From Ruegeria sp. HKCCD4315 (GTDB taxonomy: Bacteria > Pseudomonadota > Alphaproteobacteria > Rhodobacterales > Rhodobacteraceae), in NCBI RefSeq assembly GCF_013112245.1, contig NZ_WVRN01000001.1, positions 2,980,501 through 3,044,500 of the forward strand: a stretch of DNA of 64,000 nt, written 5' to 3'. Position numbers and translations under genes: made by a program. The first letter of the stretch is position 1. Each line of letters starts with the position of its first letter. A model generated the notes under the pieces. It ran no database searches, had not been told where the DNA came from, and worked only from the letters and a program-made list of their open reading frames with translations. Below, piece after piece: positions 14,437 to 23,301 of the stretch.

Positions 14437-15135
14437 TTATTCGCCCGAAGCTTCCGCAACATCCAGTGTCACGCCCGGGCCCATGGTCGAGCTCAGCGCG
14501 ATTTTCTTCATGTAGGTGCCTTTGGCGCCCGACGGCTTGGCCTTGGCAACAGCCGAGACAAAAGCGCGAACGTTTTCAACCAGCTTGGCTTCGTCAAACG
14601 ACGCTTTGCCAACGCCAGCGTGCACAACGCCGCCTTTTTCCGCCTTGAACTGAACTTCACCGCCCTTGGCTGCTTCCACGGCCGCTTTCACGTCCATGGT
14701 CACGGTGCCAACTTTGGGGTTCGGCATCAGGTTACGGGGGCCCAGAACTTTACCCAGACGACCGACGATCGGCATCATGTCCGGGGTGGCAATGCAGCGA
14801 TCGAATTCGATGGTGCCGCCCTGAATGGTTTCCATCAGGTCCTCTGCGCCAACGATATCTGCGCCAGCTTCTTTCGCTTCGTCAGCCTTGGGGCCGCGAG
14901 CGAACACAGCAACGCGCATCGCTTTACCGGTGCCGTTCGGCAGGCCAACAACGCCGCGAACCATCTGGTCTGCGTGACGAGTGTCAACGCCCAGGTTCAT
15001 CGCGATTTCGATGGTCTCGTCGAATTTCGAGGTTGCGTTGCCTTTGACCAGGGCAACAGCTTCTTCAACCGACAGGTTTTCCTTGCCGGCGACAGCTTCG
15101 CGCGCAGCGCGGGTACGTTTACCGAGTTTTGCCAT
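14437..15135 (-). CDS. rplA: 50S ribosomal protein L1
   Basis: L1 forms the mobile L1 stalk of the large subunit near the E site. The product is 232 residues, the normal length. Recognisable blocks are [14 protein letters not shown] at the start, the loop around [24 protein letters not shown] in the middle, and a C-terminal ending near [11 protein letters not shown]. It follows rplK with a single base between stop and start, so the two are cotranscribed and probably coupled in translation. A strong terminator follows. Identification is certain. Confidence 0.98.
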   Translation of the reverse strand: MAKLGKRTRAAREAVAGKENLSVEEAVALVKGNATSKFDETIEIAMNLGVDTRHADQMVRGVVGLPNGTGKAMRVAVFARGPKADEAKEAGADIVGAEDLMETIQGGTIEFDRCIATPDMMPIVGRLGKVLGPRNLMPNPKVGTVTMDVKAAVEAAKGGEVQFKAEKGGVVHAGVGKASFDEAKLVENVRAFVSAVAKAKPSGAKGTYMKKIALSSTMGPGVTLDVAEASGE

Positions 15136-15136
15136 C

Positions 15137-15586
15137 TTACTTCACCTCGATGCCCATAGAGCGGGCCGAGCCCAGGATGATCTGCATTGCGCCTTCGACG
15201 TCGTTGGCGTTCAGATCTTTCATTTTGGCTTCGGCGATTTCGCGAACCTGCTTCGAGGTCACGGTTGCCACGGTCTCACGACCTGGGTTTTCCGCGCCAC
15301 GGGGGCGGTTACGCTTGCCGACCGGCTTCAGACCAGCTGCTTTTTTCAGGTAGTAAGACGCGGGCGGCGTCTTGATGTCCATGGTGAAGGACTTGTCCTG
15401 ATAATAGGTGATCACGGTCGGGCAAGGAGCGCCGGGCTCCATGTCTGCTGTCTTGGCGTTGAACGCCTTGCAGAATTCCATGATGTTGATACCGCGCTGA
15501 CCCAGCGCTGGACCAACTGGCGGCGACGGGTTCGCCTGACCTGCAGGAACCTGCAGCTTCATTGTACCAGCAAGCTTCTTGGCCAT
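15137..15586 (-). CDS. rplK: 50S ribosomal protein L11
   Basis: L11 binds the GTPase-associated region of 23S rRNA and takes part in factor binding and the stringent response. The product is 149 residues, a little longer than the roughly 141 of E. coli. The extra residues lie around [14 protein letters not shown] (about residues 93-106); I recall a similar insert in other Rhodobacterales. The proline-rich N-terminal segment ([19 protein letters not shown]) and the C-terminal RNA-binding domain are typical. It is the first gene of the rplKA unit. Confidence 0.98.
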   Translation of the reverse strand: MAKKLAGTMKLQVPAGQANPSPPVGPALGQRGINIMEFCKAFNAKTADMEPGAPCPTVITYYQDKSFTMDIKTPPASYYLKKAAGLKPVGKRNRPRGAENPGRETVATVTSKQVREIAEAKMKDLNANDVEGAMQIILGSARSMGIEVK

Positions 15587-15710
15587 TTGGTTTTCCTTTC
15601 AACTTAGGCAGGACGCGTCCCACCCAGATTATGTTGCGTGGTTCGGACCGGGATCGCGATCCCAGCACCCTCCCACGAGAGAATCTCGCCCGAAGACGAT
15701 AGAGGCGGCA

Positions 15711-15738
15711 TTTATAGCGGAAAGGTGACGTTGGCAAG
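15711..15738 (-). promoter_or_regulatory. Candidate promoter of rplKA
   Basis: On the minus strand CTTGCC (15738-15733) and TATAAA (15716-15711) are 16 bases apart, about 125 bases upstream of the rplK start. The leader between contains a 14-base perfect palindrome at 15650-15663 (GGGATCGCGATCCC) that could form a hairpin. The promoter match is moderate. Confidence 0.4.
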
Positions 15739-15897
15739 AGGATCCCGCCGTATTCCTGAACCATACCTGCACTAGCCAAACCAAACGTTGCGACAGACTG
15801 GAGCGGCTTAGAAGTTACCTAATTTGAATACAAAAGTTGCGTACGAACCGCCGACGGTTATCTTAGGGCAACTTAGTTAAAGAAGGGGCGGTCTGGG

Positions 15898-16758
15898 ATG
15901 GCATCATCTCGACGAGGCAAGGGACTACTGATTTGTGCTCTTTTTGCTGTGTTGCCGGGGTGCGGCAGCAAAGCACAAGATCAGGGCACAGTATCCGAGA
16001 CAGTTGCCCAATCAGAAGCATCCCAAAACGCTTCCTCACGCAACACGGCAGGCATTGATCCCGCTACCTATGCCGGTCGCTTTCAGGTAAAATTGACCAA
16101 AGAAGTTCCTCTGCGCGATATTCCCGTTCCCTTCACCGTCTACGGTGGTCTAGAGGAATCCAGCCCAACCCGACTGCGATTGCGCGCGTTCATGGATTTG
16201 CGCGGATTGCAGGAAAAGGCGCCCCAGATTTTGACGGGCCCCCTGGAAGAAAGTTGTAAGCGTCAAATCTATCTTGAGGTTCGAGACGTTACTGCCATAG
16301 GCGAAACTGTAAAGGTTGAGGGGTCAGCTCGTGCTCAGTTCACACGATGCAAGCGGAATGAAGAAGCGGGCTTTCGGTATTTCGGGGCCACGGTGGATGC
16401 GGTCGCTGTCGCCAAGGCAGAAGTGAAGGGTCAATGCCTTACATTCAGCATCGAAAGTGCCGATCTCAGCCCGCGCGGATTTATCGGTGCTGTCACCAAC
16501 TTTTTCGGCCTGACAAACCGCATCAACGAAGCGGTCCTTGAAAAGGGTGGAGAGTTTTTGGCGGCCAATCCGGTTTGTCCGCCACTGCCCGAAGAATTCT
16601 CTGTTCTTGATCCGAATTACGAATCTGGCGGAACGCGCGAAATCGCACCCGGAGGATTGGGCGCCGCTGTTGTCGGATCAGCGGATGTAAGTGCTGAGAC
16701 AATTGTGAAAGTCCTTGCAGGTCTGAAAGAACTTGGCGTGTTGGAGTTTGCTGAATGA
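15898..16758 (+). CDS. Putative lipoprotein, first of two tandem paralogues
   Basis: I do not recognise the family. The 286-residue product has a basic N-terminus, a hydrophobic core and a lipobox-like LPGC ending at Cys22, so it is probably an outer- or inner-membrane lipoprotein. A low-complexity Ser/Ala/Gln linker (about residues 28-52) leads to a folded domain with four cysteines at 120, 151, 180 and 227. A C-terminal block follows (DPNYESGGTREIAPGG, then ADVS). The next gene repeats the same domain with the cysteines in register. The genes overlap by ATGA, so they are coupled. Both lie on the plus strand inside the otherwise minus-strand nusG-rplK gap. A weak promoter (TTGCGT 15837, TATCTT 15859) may precede it. 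Confidence 0.7.
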   Translation: MASSRRGKGLLICALFAVLPGCGSKAQDQGTVSETVAQSEASQNASSRNTAGIDPATYAGRFQVKLTKEVPLRDIPVPFTVYGGLEESSPTRLRLRAFMDLRGLQEKAPQILTGPLEESCKRQIYLEVRDVTAIGETVKVEGSARAQFTRCKRNEEAGFRYFGATVDAVAVAKAEVKGQCLTFSIESADLSPRGFIGAVTNFFGLTNRINEAVLEKGGEFLAANPVCPPLPEEFSVLDPNYESGGTREIAPGGLGAAVVGSADVSAETIVKVLAGLKELGVLEFAE

Positions 16759-17519
16759 GACTTTGGTTTATCCTCCCCGCCTTTTTGGCATCTTTTCTGG
16801 ACGCCCGCGTACCCGACGCGCAGCAAGTGGACTTTGTCATCGATGCGACACTGCCCGTTCGCGATACAGAATTGCCATATACACTTGATCTGAATCTCAC
16901 CGCCGCTGCGCCCACTCGGATAGGGGTCGGTGCCCTTCTCGACCTGCGCGAAGTTCAAAAGGTTGTGCCCGAGCGGTTGGCTGACAATGCAATCGTCGAC
17001 AATTGTGGCCTGCAGGTCCGACTAGATGATTTGAGCTTTAAGGCCGAAGACCAAACAATAGATTTGGATGGCGATGTGACCATCACGATCTTTGAATGCA
17101 GCCGCACCGGTGAACGCAACTTTGAACGCGGTGAAGAAAAAAGATCGATCCTGGCCAGCTTGTCCACCGAAGCGACTGTCGAAGTGCGGGACAACTGCGC
17201 CTATTTCAAGCTTATTGATCTTACTCTAACGGCCCCCGAAGAACAGCGAGAGCAACTGCTGGAAGATGACACTTTAGACTCTGTGAAGGAGTTGATGTTG
17301 GCAGCAGTGGATCTTGCACTGAACGACACTCCTTTGTGCCCGGAACTCCCGGCAGAGCTTGCGTCACTTGACCCAGCCTACGACAAAGGCGGCCCGCGCG
17401 AGATCGCAGAAGGTGGTGTTGGCGTTTTCCTTGAAGGCTCAGTTGACGTCAGCCCTTCGACAATCCTCGACATTCTGACAGTGCTTCAACAACAAGAACT
17501 TATACCGGGTCGACCCTAG
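16755..17519 (+). CDS. Putative exported protein, second tandem paralogue
   Basis: The 254-residue product opens with a short hydrophobic signal-like segment (MRLWFILPAFLASFLDARV) without a lipobox, so it is probably a soluble periplasmic partner of the upstream lipoprotein. It repeats that protein's domain: PVRDTELPYTL against PLRDIPVPFTV, and DPAYDKGGPREIAEGG against DPNYESGGTREIAPGG. Cysteines lie at 84, 115, 148 and 195. The first and last cysteine spacings (31 and 47) are identical in the two proteins, which suggests two conserved disulfides. Its start overlaps the upstream stop (ATGA). Function unknown. The gene ends about 70 bases before the nusG terminator, which converges on it. Confidence 0.68.
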   Translation: MRLWFILPAFLASFLDARVPDAQQVDFVIDATLPVRDTELPYTLDLNLTAAAPTRIGVGALLDLREVQKVVPERLADNAIVDNCGLQVRLDDLSFKAEDQTIDLDGDVTITIFECSRTGERNFERGEEKRSILASLSTEATVEVRDNCAYFKLIDLTLTAPEEQREQLLEDDTLDSVKELMLAAVDLALNDTPLCPELPAELASLDPAYDKGGPREIAEGGVGVFLEGSVDVSPSTILDILTVLQQQELIPGRP

Positions 17520-17588
17520 CGCAGACTAAACCTTGCCTGTCGAACCTCTCTTTGTTCTGGTTGGAAGACTGGGGCGTCAAAACAACAA

Positions 17589-17617
17589 ACGCCGCGCTGC
17601 TCGAAGCACCGCGGCGT
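17589..17617 (-). terminator. Terminator of secE-nusG
   Basis: An 8-bp stem (ACGCCGCG/CGCGGCGT) is followed on the minus strand by TTGTTGTTTTG, 20 bases past the nusG stop. It separates secE-nusG from rplKA. Transcription of the plus-strand paralogue pair converges here. Confidence 0.75.
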
Positions 17618-17637
17618 CTAATACAAGTGGAGAGCAA

Positions 17638-18171
17638 TTAGCTCTGCTTTGTTACCTGCGTGAAGTCCAGTTCGACCGGTGTCTCGCGACCAAAAATCGA
17701 AACCGAGACTTTCAACTTCTGAGCTTCGTCGTCCACGCCTTCGACCATGCCGTCGAAATCCTCGAACGGGCCGTCGTTGACCTTGACCTTTTCGCCCACC
17801 TCGAAGGTGATCATCAGTTTCGGCGCTTCTTCGCCTTCCTGAACGCGGTTGAGGATCTGGTTCACTTCGGCATCGCGCATCGGCATCGGGCGGCCTTGCG
17901 GGCCAAGGAAACCGGTGACGCGGTTGATCGAATTGATCAGGTGATAGCCCTGATCCGACATTTCCATATGCACCAGCACGTAGCCGGGCATAAAGCGGCG
18001 CTCGGTTGTGACCTTCTTGCCGCGGCGCACTTCGATCACCTCTTCGGTGGGCACCAGTACTTCGTCGATATCGTCCTCAAGGCCCTGCTCAACCACCGAC
18101 GTGCGGATCTGTTCTGCGATCTTCTTTTCGAAATTCGAAAGAACGCTGACCGAGTACCACCGTTTCGCCAT
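17638..18171 (-). CDS. nusG: Transcription termination/antitermination protein NusG
   Basis: NusG binds RNA polymerase and links it to Rho or to the ribosome. The ATG at 18171 gives [17 protein letters not shown], the conserved start; an upstream in-frame start at 18228 would add 19 non-conserved polar residues. The product is 177 residues. It has the NGN domain (residues about 4-115, with [14 protein letters not shown]) and a KOW domain (about 125-177, [19 protein letters not shown]). It follows secE after 188 bases on the same strand. Confidence 0.97.
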   Translation of the reverse strand: MAKRWYSVSVLSNFEKKIAEQIRTSVVEQGLEDDIDEVLVPTEEVIEVRRGKKVTTERRFMPGYVLVHMEMSDQGYHLINSINRVTGFLGPQGRPMPMRDAEVNQILNRVQEGEEAPKLMITFEVGEKVKVNDGPFEDFDGMVEGVDDEAQKLKVSVSIFGRETPVELDFTQVTKQS

Positions 18172-18359
18172 GAACCTGTCGTCCTTGTCTGTCTTCGGGG
18201 TATCGGATGTGCCGGATACGCCCGTCATTGAAATCTTATCACGTCATCCGGAATAAAAAGCGGCGCGCAGCCCGAATCGCCACACGCCCATTCCGAATAG
18301 TCCTGCGTCAACTACTCTGACATTGCCCGCAGTGCAAGAGGGCTGCAGCGTTTCGGCGC

Positions 18360-18557
18360 TTAGCTGAACGCGCCTAGGATCAGCTGAAGACCACCCCGGA
18401 TGCCCAGATCGACCAACGCAAAGAATACAGCCGTAAGCGCCGCCATGATGAAAACCATAACCGTGGTCAACAGCACCTCGCGCCGGGTCGGCCAGACGAC
18501 CTTGGACACTTCGGCACGGACTTGCTGAATGAACTGAATCGGGTTGGTGGTGGCCAT
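18360..18557 (-). CDS. secE: Preprotein translocase subunit SecE
   Basis: SecE is the essential clamp of the SecYEG channel in the inner membrane. The 65-residue product is the short single-helix form usual outside enterobacteria. It has an amphipathic segment (FIQQVRAEVSKVVWPTRREV) followed by one membrane helix. It precedes nusG as in most bacteria, but its upstream neighbour here is ccoS rather than tuf or a tRNA gene. Confidence 0.95.
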   Translation of the reverse strand: MATTNPIQFIQQVRAEVSKVVWPTRREVLLTTVMVFIMAALTAVFFALVDLGIRGGLQLILGAFS

Positions 18558-18618
18558 TTGGCGTGTTCTCTCTGCTAGCGGGTGGCATGGACATAACCGG
18601 GCATTGCGGCAATTTCAA

Positions 18619-18641
18619 GGGCAGTTGGATCAACTCTGCCC
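18619..18641 (-). terminator. Weak hairpin after ccoS
   Basis: A GGGCAG/CTGCCC stem with inner TTG/CAA pairs and a two-base bulge is followed on the minus strand by TTGAAATT. It starts a few bases past the ccoS stop and may limit read-through from ccoGHIS into secE. The T run is poor. Confidence 0.35.
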
Positions 18642-18648
18642 AACGCGG

Positions 18649-18807
18649 TCAGGGTTTGGGTTTGTCGTCCCATTCATCGCTCAGGATCCGGCGCGCATCG
18701 CCTTCGGGGTCTTCGTACTGGTTTGAACGAACAGTATAGATAAAGGCGACCAAACCAACGCCGCCCAGCAACAAAGAAATCGGTATGAGATAGGCAAGAA
18801 CTTCCAT
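18649..18807 (-). CDS. ccoS: cbb3 oxidase assembly protein CcoS
   Basis: CcoS is a small membrane protein needed to place cofactors in cbb3 oxidase. The ATG at 18807 gives 52 residues: MEVLAYLIPISLLLGGVGLV begins with one membrane helix, then FIYTVRSNQYEDPEGDARR, the family's FxWxxxxxQFDD/EDxxG-like signature, and a charged tail. It begins five bases after the ccoI stop, the last gene of ccoGHIS. A longer open frame back to 18990 overlaps ccoI and is not real. Confidence 0.93.
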   Translation of the reverse strand: MEVLAYLIPISLLLGGVGLVAFIYTVRSNQYEDPEGDARRILSDEWDDKPKP

Positions 18808-18812
18808 CTGGT

Positions 18813-20990
18813 TTACCTCAGCCGCAGAGCGTTGAGCGACACGGTGATCGAAGAGGTCGACATCGCCAAAGCTGCGATCAATGGAGTTGCAAGCCCAATC
18901 ACCGCCAAAGGAACGGCAATCACGTTGTAAACTGTCGCTATGCGGAAGTTTTCGCGAATGCGTTTTGTCGCTTTGACCGCCGTGTCGCACGCATCCGCGA
19001 TGGGGCTCAGGTCATTGCCCAACAACACAATGTCCGACGCCACCCGTGCGGCATCCAACGCCGATGCCGGTGAGATCGAAACATGCGCCGCCGCCAAGGC
19101 CGCTGTGTCATTCAGACCGTCGCCCACCATCAGGACATAGTGACCCTGATCGCTGAGATCCTGAATGCGCTGCGCCTTGTCCTGCGGCAATGCCTCGGCA
19201 ATCCAGTCGGTGATCCCCAGCTTTTCAGCCAGTGTGCACACAGCCCCCTGCGAGTCGCCGGACATCAGGACCACATGCTTGCCAGCGGAACGCAAAGCGT
19301 CGACCGCCTCGGCCGCACCCGGGCGCAACGCGTCCGAGAAGCGGAACGCCACAGGTGCGTGATCACCAATCGACAGCCAGGCTGAGGTTTCACTGCCCTG
19401 CTCGGCCCCGACCCAAGCGGCCCGGCCCAAACGCACACGTTGACCACGGTAATCACCTTCGGTGCCGTAACCCGGAACCTCAACGACGCCCCGCACGCTG
19501 GCAGGCTTGATCCCGGCCTCACGCGCGGCTTTCGCCAAAGCCACAGACAAAGGATGTGCCGACGCCTCGGCCAGCGCCAGAGCGACTTCGACTTTTGCGC
19601 GGGCATGTTCCCCAAGATTGACCAGTTCCGGCGCACCTGATGTCAGAGTGCCCGTTTTGTCGAACACCACCGTGTCTGCCTCGGACAGACGTTCCAATGC
19701 GGTTGCATGTTTGATCAACATACCTTTGCGGAATAACCGGCCAGACGCCGCCGTTGTCACCGCTGGAACGGCCAAACCCAGAGCACATGGGCAGGTGATA
19801 ATCAGAACCGCCGCCGCGATATTCAACGCCGTGCGGATATCGCCGGAATAAATGTACCAGCCCAGAAAGCTGAGCGCTGATAGGATGTGAACGCCCGGCG
19901 CATAAAGCTTGGCCGCCTTGTCAGCCAAAGAGGTATAGCGCGAACGACCGGATTCAGCGATGGCCACCAGATCCGCCATACGGTGCAGCGACGTATCCTC
20001 GCCCACTGCTGTTGCGCGCAGGGTCAAGGGACCAGTCAGGTTGACCTCACCCGCACTGACCAACTGGCCGATTTCGGCAAATACAGGCACCGTTTCCCCG
20101 GTCAGTAGCGAGCGGTCGAGTTCGGACTGGCCAGACACGATCTCACCATCCACAGGCATCCGACCGCCGGGGCGCACAAGGATCAAATCGCCAACTTTCA
20201 GATCAGCAACTGCGATTTCATGTTCTACGCCATCCACCAAACGGATCGCGCGCGGCACCTCAAGCGCGGTTAGTTCTTCGGCGGCGGAACGGGCTGCGGC
20301 ACGGGTGCGGTAATCCAGATAACGTCCCGCCAGCAGGAAGAAGGTGAGGGTCAGGGCCGCATCGAAATAGGCGTGCTCGCCACTCAACGCGGTTTCCCAA
20401 AGCGATGTGACCAGCGCCAACAAGATCGCCAACACAATGGGCACATCCATGTTCAGGCGGCGCACCCGCAAGGCGCTCAACGCATTGGAAAAGAAGGGCT
20501 GGGCTGAAAACGCGATGGCAGGCAGAGCAATCGCGGCAGAAATCCAGTGGAACATGTCCCGCGTGGCGTCAGTGGCCCCGGACCAGACCGAAACCGACAA
20601 CAGCATGACGTTCATGGAGGCAAACCCGGCCACCGCCAGGCGCATCAGCAAGTCGCGCCCTGCCTTGTCCGTCTGAGTGGCCGACAAGGCACCCGGATCA
20701 AGCTCGTGCGCTTCAAAACCGGCTTTCTCAAGCACTGGGATCAGATCGACAGCGCGCGTTTCAGGCGCTGCTTTGATCATCGCGCGTTTCAGGGTCAGGT
20801 TCACCCGTGCATCTTCGACGCCGGGATGCGCGTTCAGTTCCCGCTCGACCGTTGCAATACAGGCCGAGCAGTGAATGCCCGGCAAAGACAGGGCAATCTG
20901 CACATCCTCCGGAATCGGCCGGGCGGGTTCCGCCGGTGCCGCAAGGCAGCCCGGACAGGCTGCAGTGCCGGAAGAAAGCTGCACGGTCAT
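18813..20990 (-). CDS. ccoI: Copper-transporting P1B-type ATPase CcoI/FixI
   Basis: This pump delivers copper across the inner membrane for cbb3 oxidase assembly, and hydrolyses ATP. The 725-residue product has an N-terminal CPGC pair (Cys12, Cys15) and a heavy-metal-associated domain with GIHCSAC (Cys41, Cys44). Eight or so membrane helices follow, with the metal-path CPC motif at 400-402 (IITCPCALGLAVPA). The phosphorylation motif DKTGTLT is at 444-450, and the hinge is GDGLNDTAAL. The start lies three bases past the ccoH stop, so the operon is compact. Confidence 0.96.
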   Translation of the reverse strand: MTVQLSSGTAACPGCLAAPAEPARPIPEDVQIALSLPGIHCSACIATVERELNAHPGVEDARVNLTLKRAMIKAAPETRAVDLIPVLEKAGFEAHELDPGALSATQTDKAGRDLLMRLAVAGFASMNVMLLSVSVWSGATDATRDMFHWISAAIALPAIAFSAQPFFSNALSALRVRRLNMDVPIVLAILLALVTSLWETALSGEHAYFDAALTLTFFLLAGRYLDYRTRAAARSAAEELTALEVPRAIRLVDGVEHEIAVADLKVGDLILVRPGGRMPVDGEIVSGQSELDRSLLTGETVPVFAEIGQLVSAGEVNLTGPLTLRATAVGEDTSLHRMADLVAIAESGRSRYTSLADKAAKLYAPGVHILSALSFLGWYIYSGDIRTALNIAAAVLIITCPCALGLAVPAVTTAASGRLFRKGMLIKHATALERLSEADTVVFDKTGTLTSGAPELVNLGEHARAKVEVALALAEASAHPLSVALAKAAREAGIKPASVRGVVEVPGYGTEGDYRGQRVRLGRAAWVGAEQGSETSAWLSIGDHAPVAFRFSDALRPGAAEAVDALRSAGKHVVLMSGDSQGAVCTLAEKLGITDWIAEALPQDKAQRIQDLSDQGHYVLMVGDGLNDTAALAAAHVSISPASALDAARVASDIVLLGNDLSPIADACDTAVKATKRIRENFRIATVYNVIAVPLAVIGLATPLIAALAMSTSSITVSLNALRLR

Positions 20991-20993
20991 CGC

Positions 20994-21452
20994 TTACCCC
21001 TTCACATACAGCGGAACGCGCTGCGAAAATTCCGCGCCATCACTGTCCCGCGCCACCAGACGAATGTTCCAATTGCCCTCGCCCAACGTAGCTGGCGTGG
21101 CGTAGGCTGTTCCGTCAAAGGTGAAATCCGGCACGAAATCCTCGCGCACATGGGTCGCACGGCCCACAACAGCCTGCAACTCGCTGACCTGAACAGGTGC
21201 GCCGCTTTCGTCAGTGATGTGCAGGATCAGCAACCCGCCCTTGGTTTCAGCCCGTACGGTCCACCCCAGTGCTTGCTGTTCTTTCAGACGTTCGTTGAAC
21301 TCCTGACTGGCCACGTATGAATTCTTGACCTCAAGCCCCGGAAAGGTTTTGACCGCGCTGTAAGCCAGCACAAGGTTCACGGTGATGATCACGCCAAAAG
21401 CGCCGATGAATACCGCCAAAGCGTGCTTTCCGGTGAATTTCCGTTCCGCCAT
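20994..21452 (-). CDS. ccoH: cbb3 oxidase assembly protein CcoH/FixH
   Basis: FixH-family proteins help insert copper and stabilise cbb3 oxidase. The ATG at 21452 is chosen because GGGGGA lies seven bases upstream; a TTG at 21458 would add two residues. The product is 152 residues. A basic N-terminus (MAERKFTGKHALAVFIGAFG) leads into one membrane anchor. A periplasmic FixH domain follows, with SYVASQEFNE and a C-terminal beta-rich part ending RVPLYVKG. It starts two bases after the ccoG stop. Confidence 0.92.
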   Translation of the reverse strand: MAERKFTGKHALAVFIGAFGVIITVNLVLAYSAVKTFPGLEVKNSYVASQEFNERLKEQQALGWTVRAETKGGLLILHITDESGAPVQVSELQAVVGRATHVREDFVPDFTFDGTAYATPATLGEGNWNIRLVARDSDGAEFSQRVPLYVKG

Positions 21453-21454
21453 GA

Positions 21455-22882
21455 TCAATTCCCCCGTCCGTTAAACGTGGTGTCCTTATAGGCCCGCTCA
21501 CCGCTGCTCAGATCTTCAACCCAGATGCGGACCGGCGTTGAATCCGCTCCGGCTGGGCCCGAGTCGCGGGACGAGATGATATACACACGGGTTAATTGTG
21601 CCGTATCTGCCGGAACATTCACAGTGTGCAGGTTCGTGCCTTCGATTTCCAGCCGCATGGCCGGATCCCCGGTCAGAGACAGAGTGAACAAACGATCTTC
21701 GCCATGCTTGTTGCGCAACCGCACGTCATAGGTGTTGCGAATTGTGCCATCGGACAGCGTGACAAATGTCGGGTTACGAACCGGAGCAACGGTCAGGTCA
21801 ATATCCGAGCGGATGAACAAAGCGAACAGCAACGCAAAACCAACCAGCGACCACAGGGCCGTGTATAGGATCGTGCGGGCGCGGAAAATATGCGTCCACA
21901 CACTTTTCGGCGGCTGCCCAGACCGCTCGCGCGTTTCATCGCTGAGGGCCATATAGTCGATCAGCCCGCGCGGCTTACCGATCTTGGCCATCATGTCATC
22001 ACAGGCATCAATACACAGGGCGCAGGTGATGCATTCCAGCTGCTGACCGTCACGAATGTCGATCCCAACTGGGCAGACATTCACGCAGGCCATGCAGTCG
22101 ATGCAATCCCCCAACTCGGAATCCGCTGTCCGCTTGCCTTTTCCCCTTGGTTCGCCGCGCCATTCGCGGTAGCCGACAACCAGCGTGTCCTCGTCCATCA
22201 TCGCCGCCTGAATGCGTGGCCAAGGGCAGGCGTAGATGCAGATTTGCTCGCGGGCGAAACCACCAAAGAAGAACGTGGTGCCCGTCAGGATCAGCATCGT
22301 CGTATAGGCGACTGGATGCGCGTTGCCTGTGACCAGATCCACCAAAAGCGTCGGGGCGTCTGCAAAATAGAATACCCAGGCCCCACCCGTTGCCAGACCG
22401 ATCAGGAACCAGACGGTCCATTTCGTGGCCCGCAGCCGGACCTTGCGGAAATCGAGCTTTTCCTGACGGTGCAGACGCAGACGGGCGTTTCGATCCCCTT
22501 CGATCCAACGTTCAACCAGAATGAACAAATCGGTCCAAACTGTTTGCGGGCAGGCATAGCCACACCAGACACGCCCCAAGGCCGAGGTGAACAGGAATAG
22601 GCCCAGACCGGCCATGATCAGCAGACCGGCGACAAAGTAGAATTCGTGGGGCCAGATTTCGATCCAGAAGAAATAGAACCGACGATTTGCCAAATCCAGC
22701 AAAACTGCCTGATCCGGCAGGCTTGGCCCGCGATCCCATCTGATCCAGGGTGTCACATAGTAGATGCCCAGTGTCACGATCAGGATGATCCATTTCAGGT
22801 TCCGAAACGGCCCTGAGACACGTCTTGGAAAGATCGGCTCTCTGGCTGCGTAAAGGCTGGGGGCGGGATCGGAATCGCTCAC
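21455..22882 (-). CDS. ccoG: cbb3 oxidase accessory iron-sulfur protein CcoG/FixG (RdxA/B family)
   Basis: CcoG is a membrane ferredoxin-like protein implicated in copper reduction during cbb3 oxidase biogenesis. The GTG at 22882 is preferred because GGAG lies seven bases upstream (an in-frame TTG at 22897 adds five residues). The product is 475 residues with about five membrane helices. Two [4Fe-4S] motifs are visible: CIDCMACVNVC at about 260-270 and CITCALC...C at about 284-294. Extra CGYACP and CIYACPWPR pairs occur in the membrane part. The C-terminal periplasmic domain is Ig-like. It is the first gene of ccoGHIS and has an FNR-type box 63 bases upstream. Confidence 0.95.
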   Translation of the reverse strand: MSDSDPAPSLYAAREPIFPRRVSGPFRNLKWIILIVTLGIYYVTPWIRWDRGPSLPDQAVLLDLANRRFYFFWIEIWPHEFYFVAGLLIMAGLGLFLFTSALGRVWCGYACPQTVWTDLFILVERWIEGDRNARLRLHRQEKLDFRKVRLRATKWTVWFLIGLATGGAWVFYFADAPTLLVDLVTGNAHPVAYTTMLILTGTTFFFGGFAREQICIYACPWPRIQAAMMDEDTLVVGYREWRGEPRGKGKRTADSELGDCIDCMACVNVCPVGIDIRDGQQLECITCALCIDACDDMMAKIGKPRGLIDYMALSDETRERSGQPPKSVWTHIFRARTILYTALWSLVGFALLFALFIRSDIDLTVAPVRNPTFVTLSDGTIRNTYDVRLRNKHGEDRLFTLSLTGDPAMRLEIEGTNLHTVNVPADTAQLTRVYIISSRDSGPAGADSTPVRIWVEDLSSGERAYKDTTFNGRGN

Positions 22883-22944
22883 TGGCTGGCTCCACAAATG
22901 GGTCTTCTGAAGGCGACTTGTTCCAGATCACGGGCAAGCGAACT

Positions 22945-22958
22945 TTGACATGGGTCAA
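22945..22958. promoter_or_regulatory. FNR/FnrL box upstream of ccoGHIS
   Basis: TTGACATGGGTCAA is a perfect dyad of five-base arms separated by four bases and fits the FNR-type TTGAY-N4-RTCAA. Its centre lies about 70 bases upstream of the ccoG start. The FnrL gene is 6 kb away. This implies induction of the assembly operon at low oxygen. Confidence 0.8.
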
Positions 22959-23210
22959 AACGCGCATCGAACACACATCTTTTGCAAATCAGCCGACCCT
23001 GAGTGTGTCGGAGCAGAGATGTTTTGCCCGCTTTTTCACTTATTTTAGCAGAAAAACCGCGATTGTCGCGAAAGCTGCTGTGTCGCGGGTTAGCCGCAGG
23101 TCACATACCGGCCAATTGTCGCAGCCCAAGACTACGCCCGCCTGGACGCGTCAAAGCTGCCCGCATCACTACAGACAACTCAACGAAACTGGCAGAACGT
23201 GGTAAAAGTG

Positions 23211-23287
23211 GGCACCGGCTGTTCAGGAAACGCGCGAACAGATGGAACAGCCGGTGCCACAGCCTTCGGGCAGCGAACTGCCCGAAG
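23211..23287 (-). terminator. Tandem hairpins after ccoP
   Basis: Two perfect inverted repeats follow the ccoNOQP operon on the minus strand. The first is an 11-bp stem with a CGAA/TTCG tetraloop (23287-23277 with 23272-23262). Five bases later comes a 14-bp stem with a 19-base loop (23257-23244 with 23224-23211), followed by CACTTTTACC. The second probably terminates transcription; the first may protect the message. The remaining bases to 22959 show no gene. Confidence 0.7.
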
Positions 23288-23301
23288 GTGTTCCTTATGG
23301 T

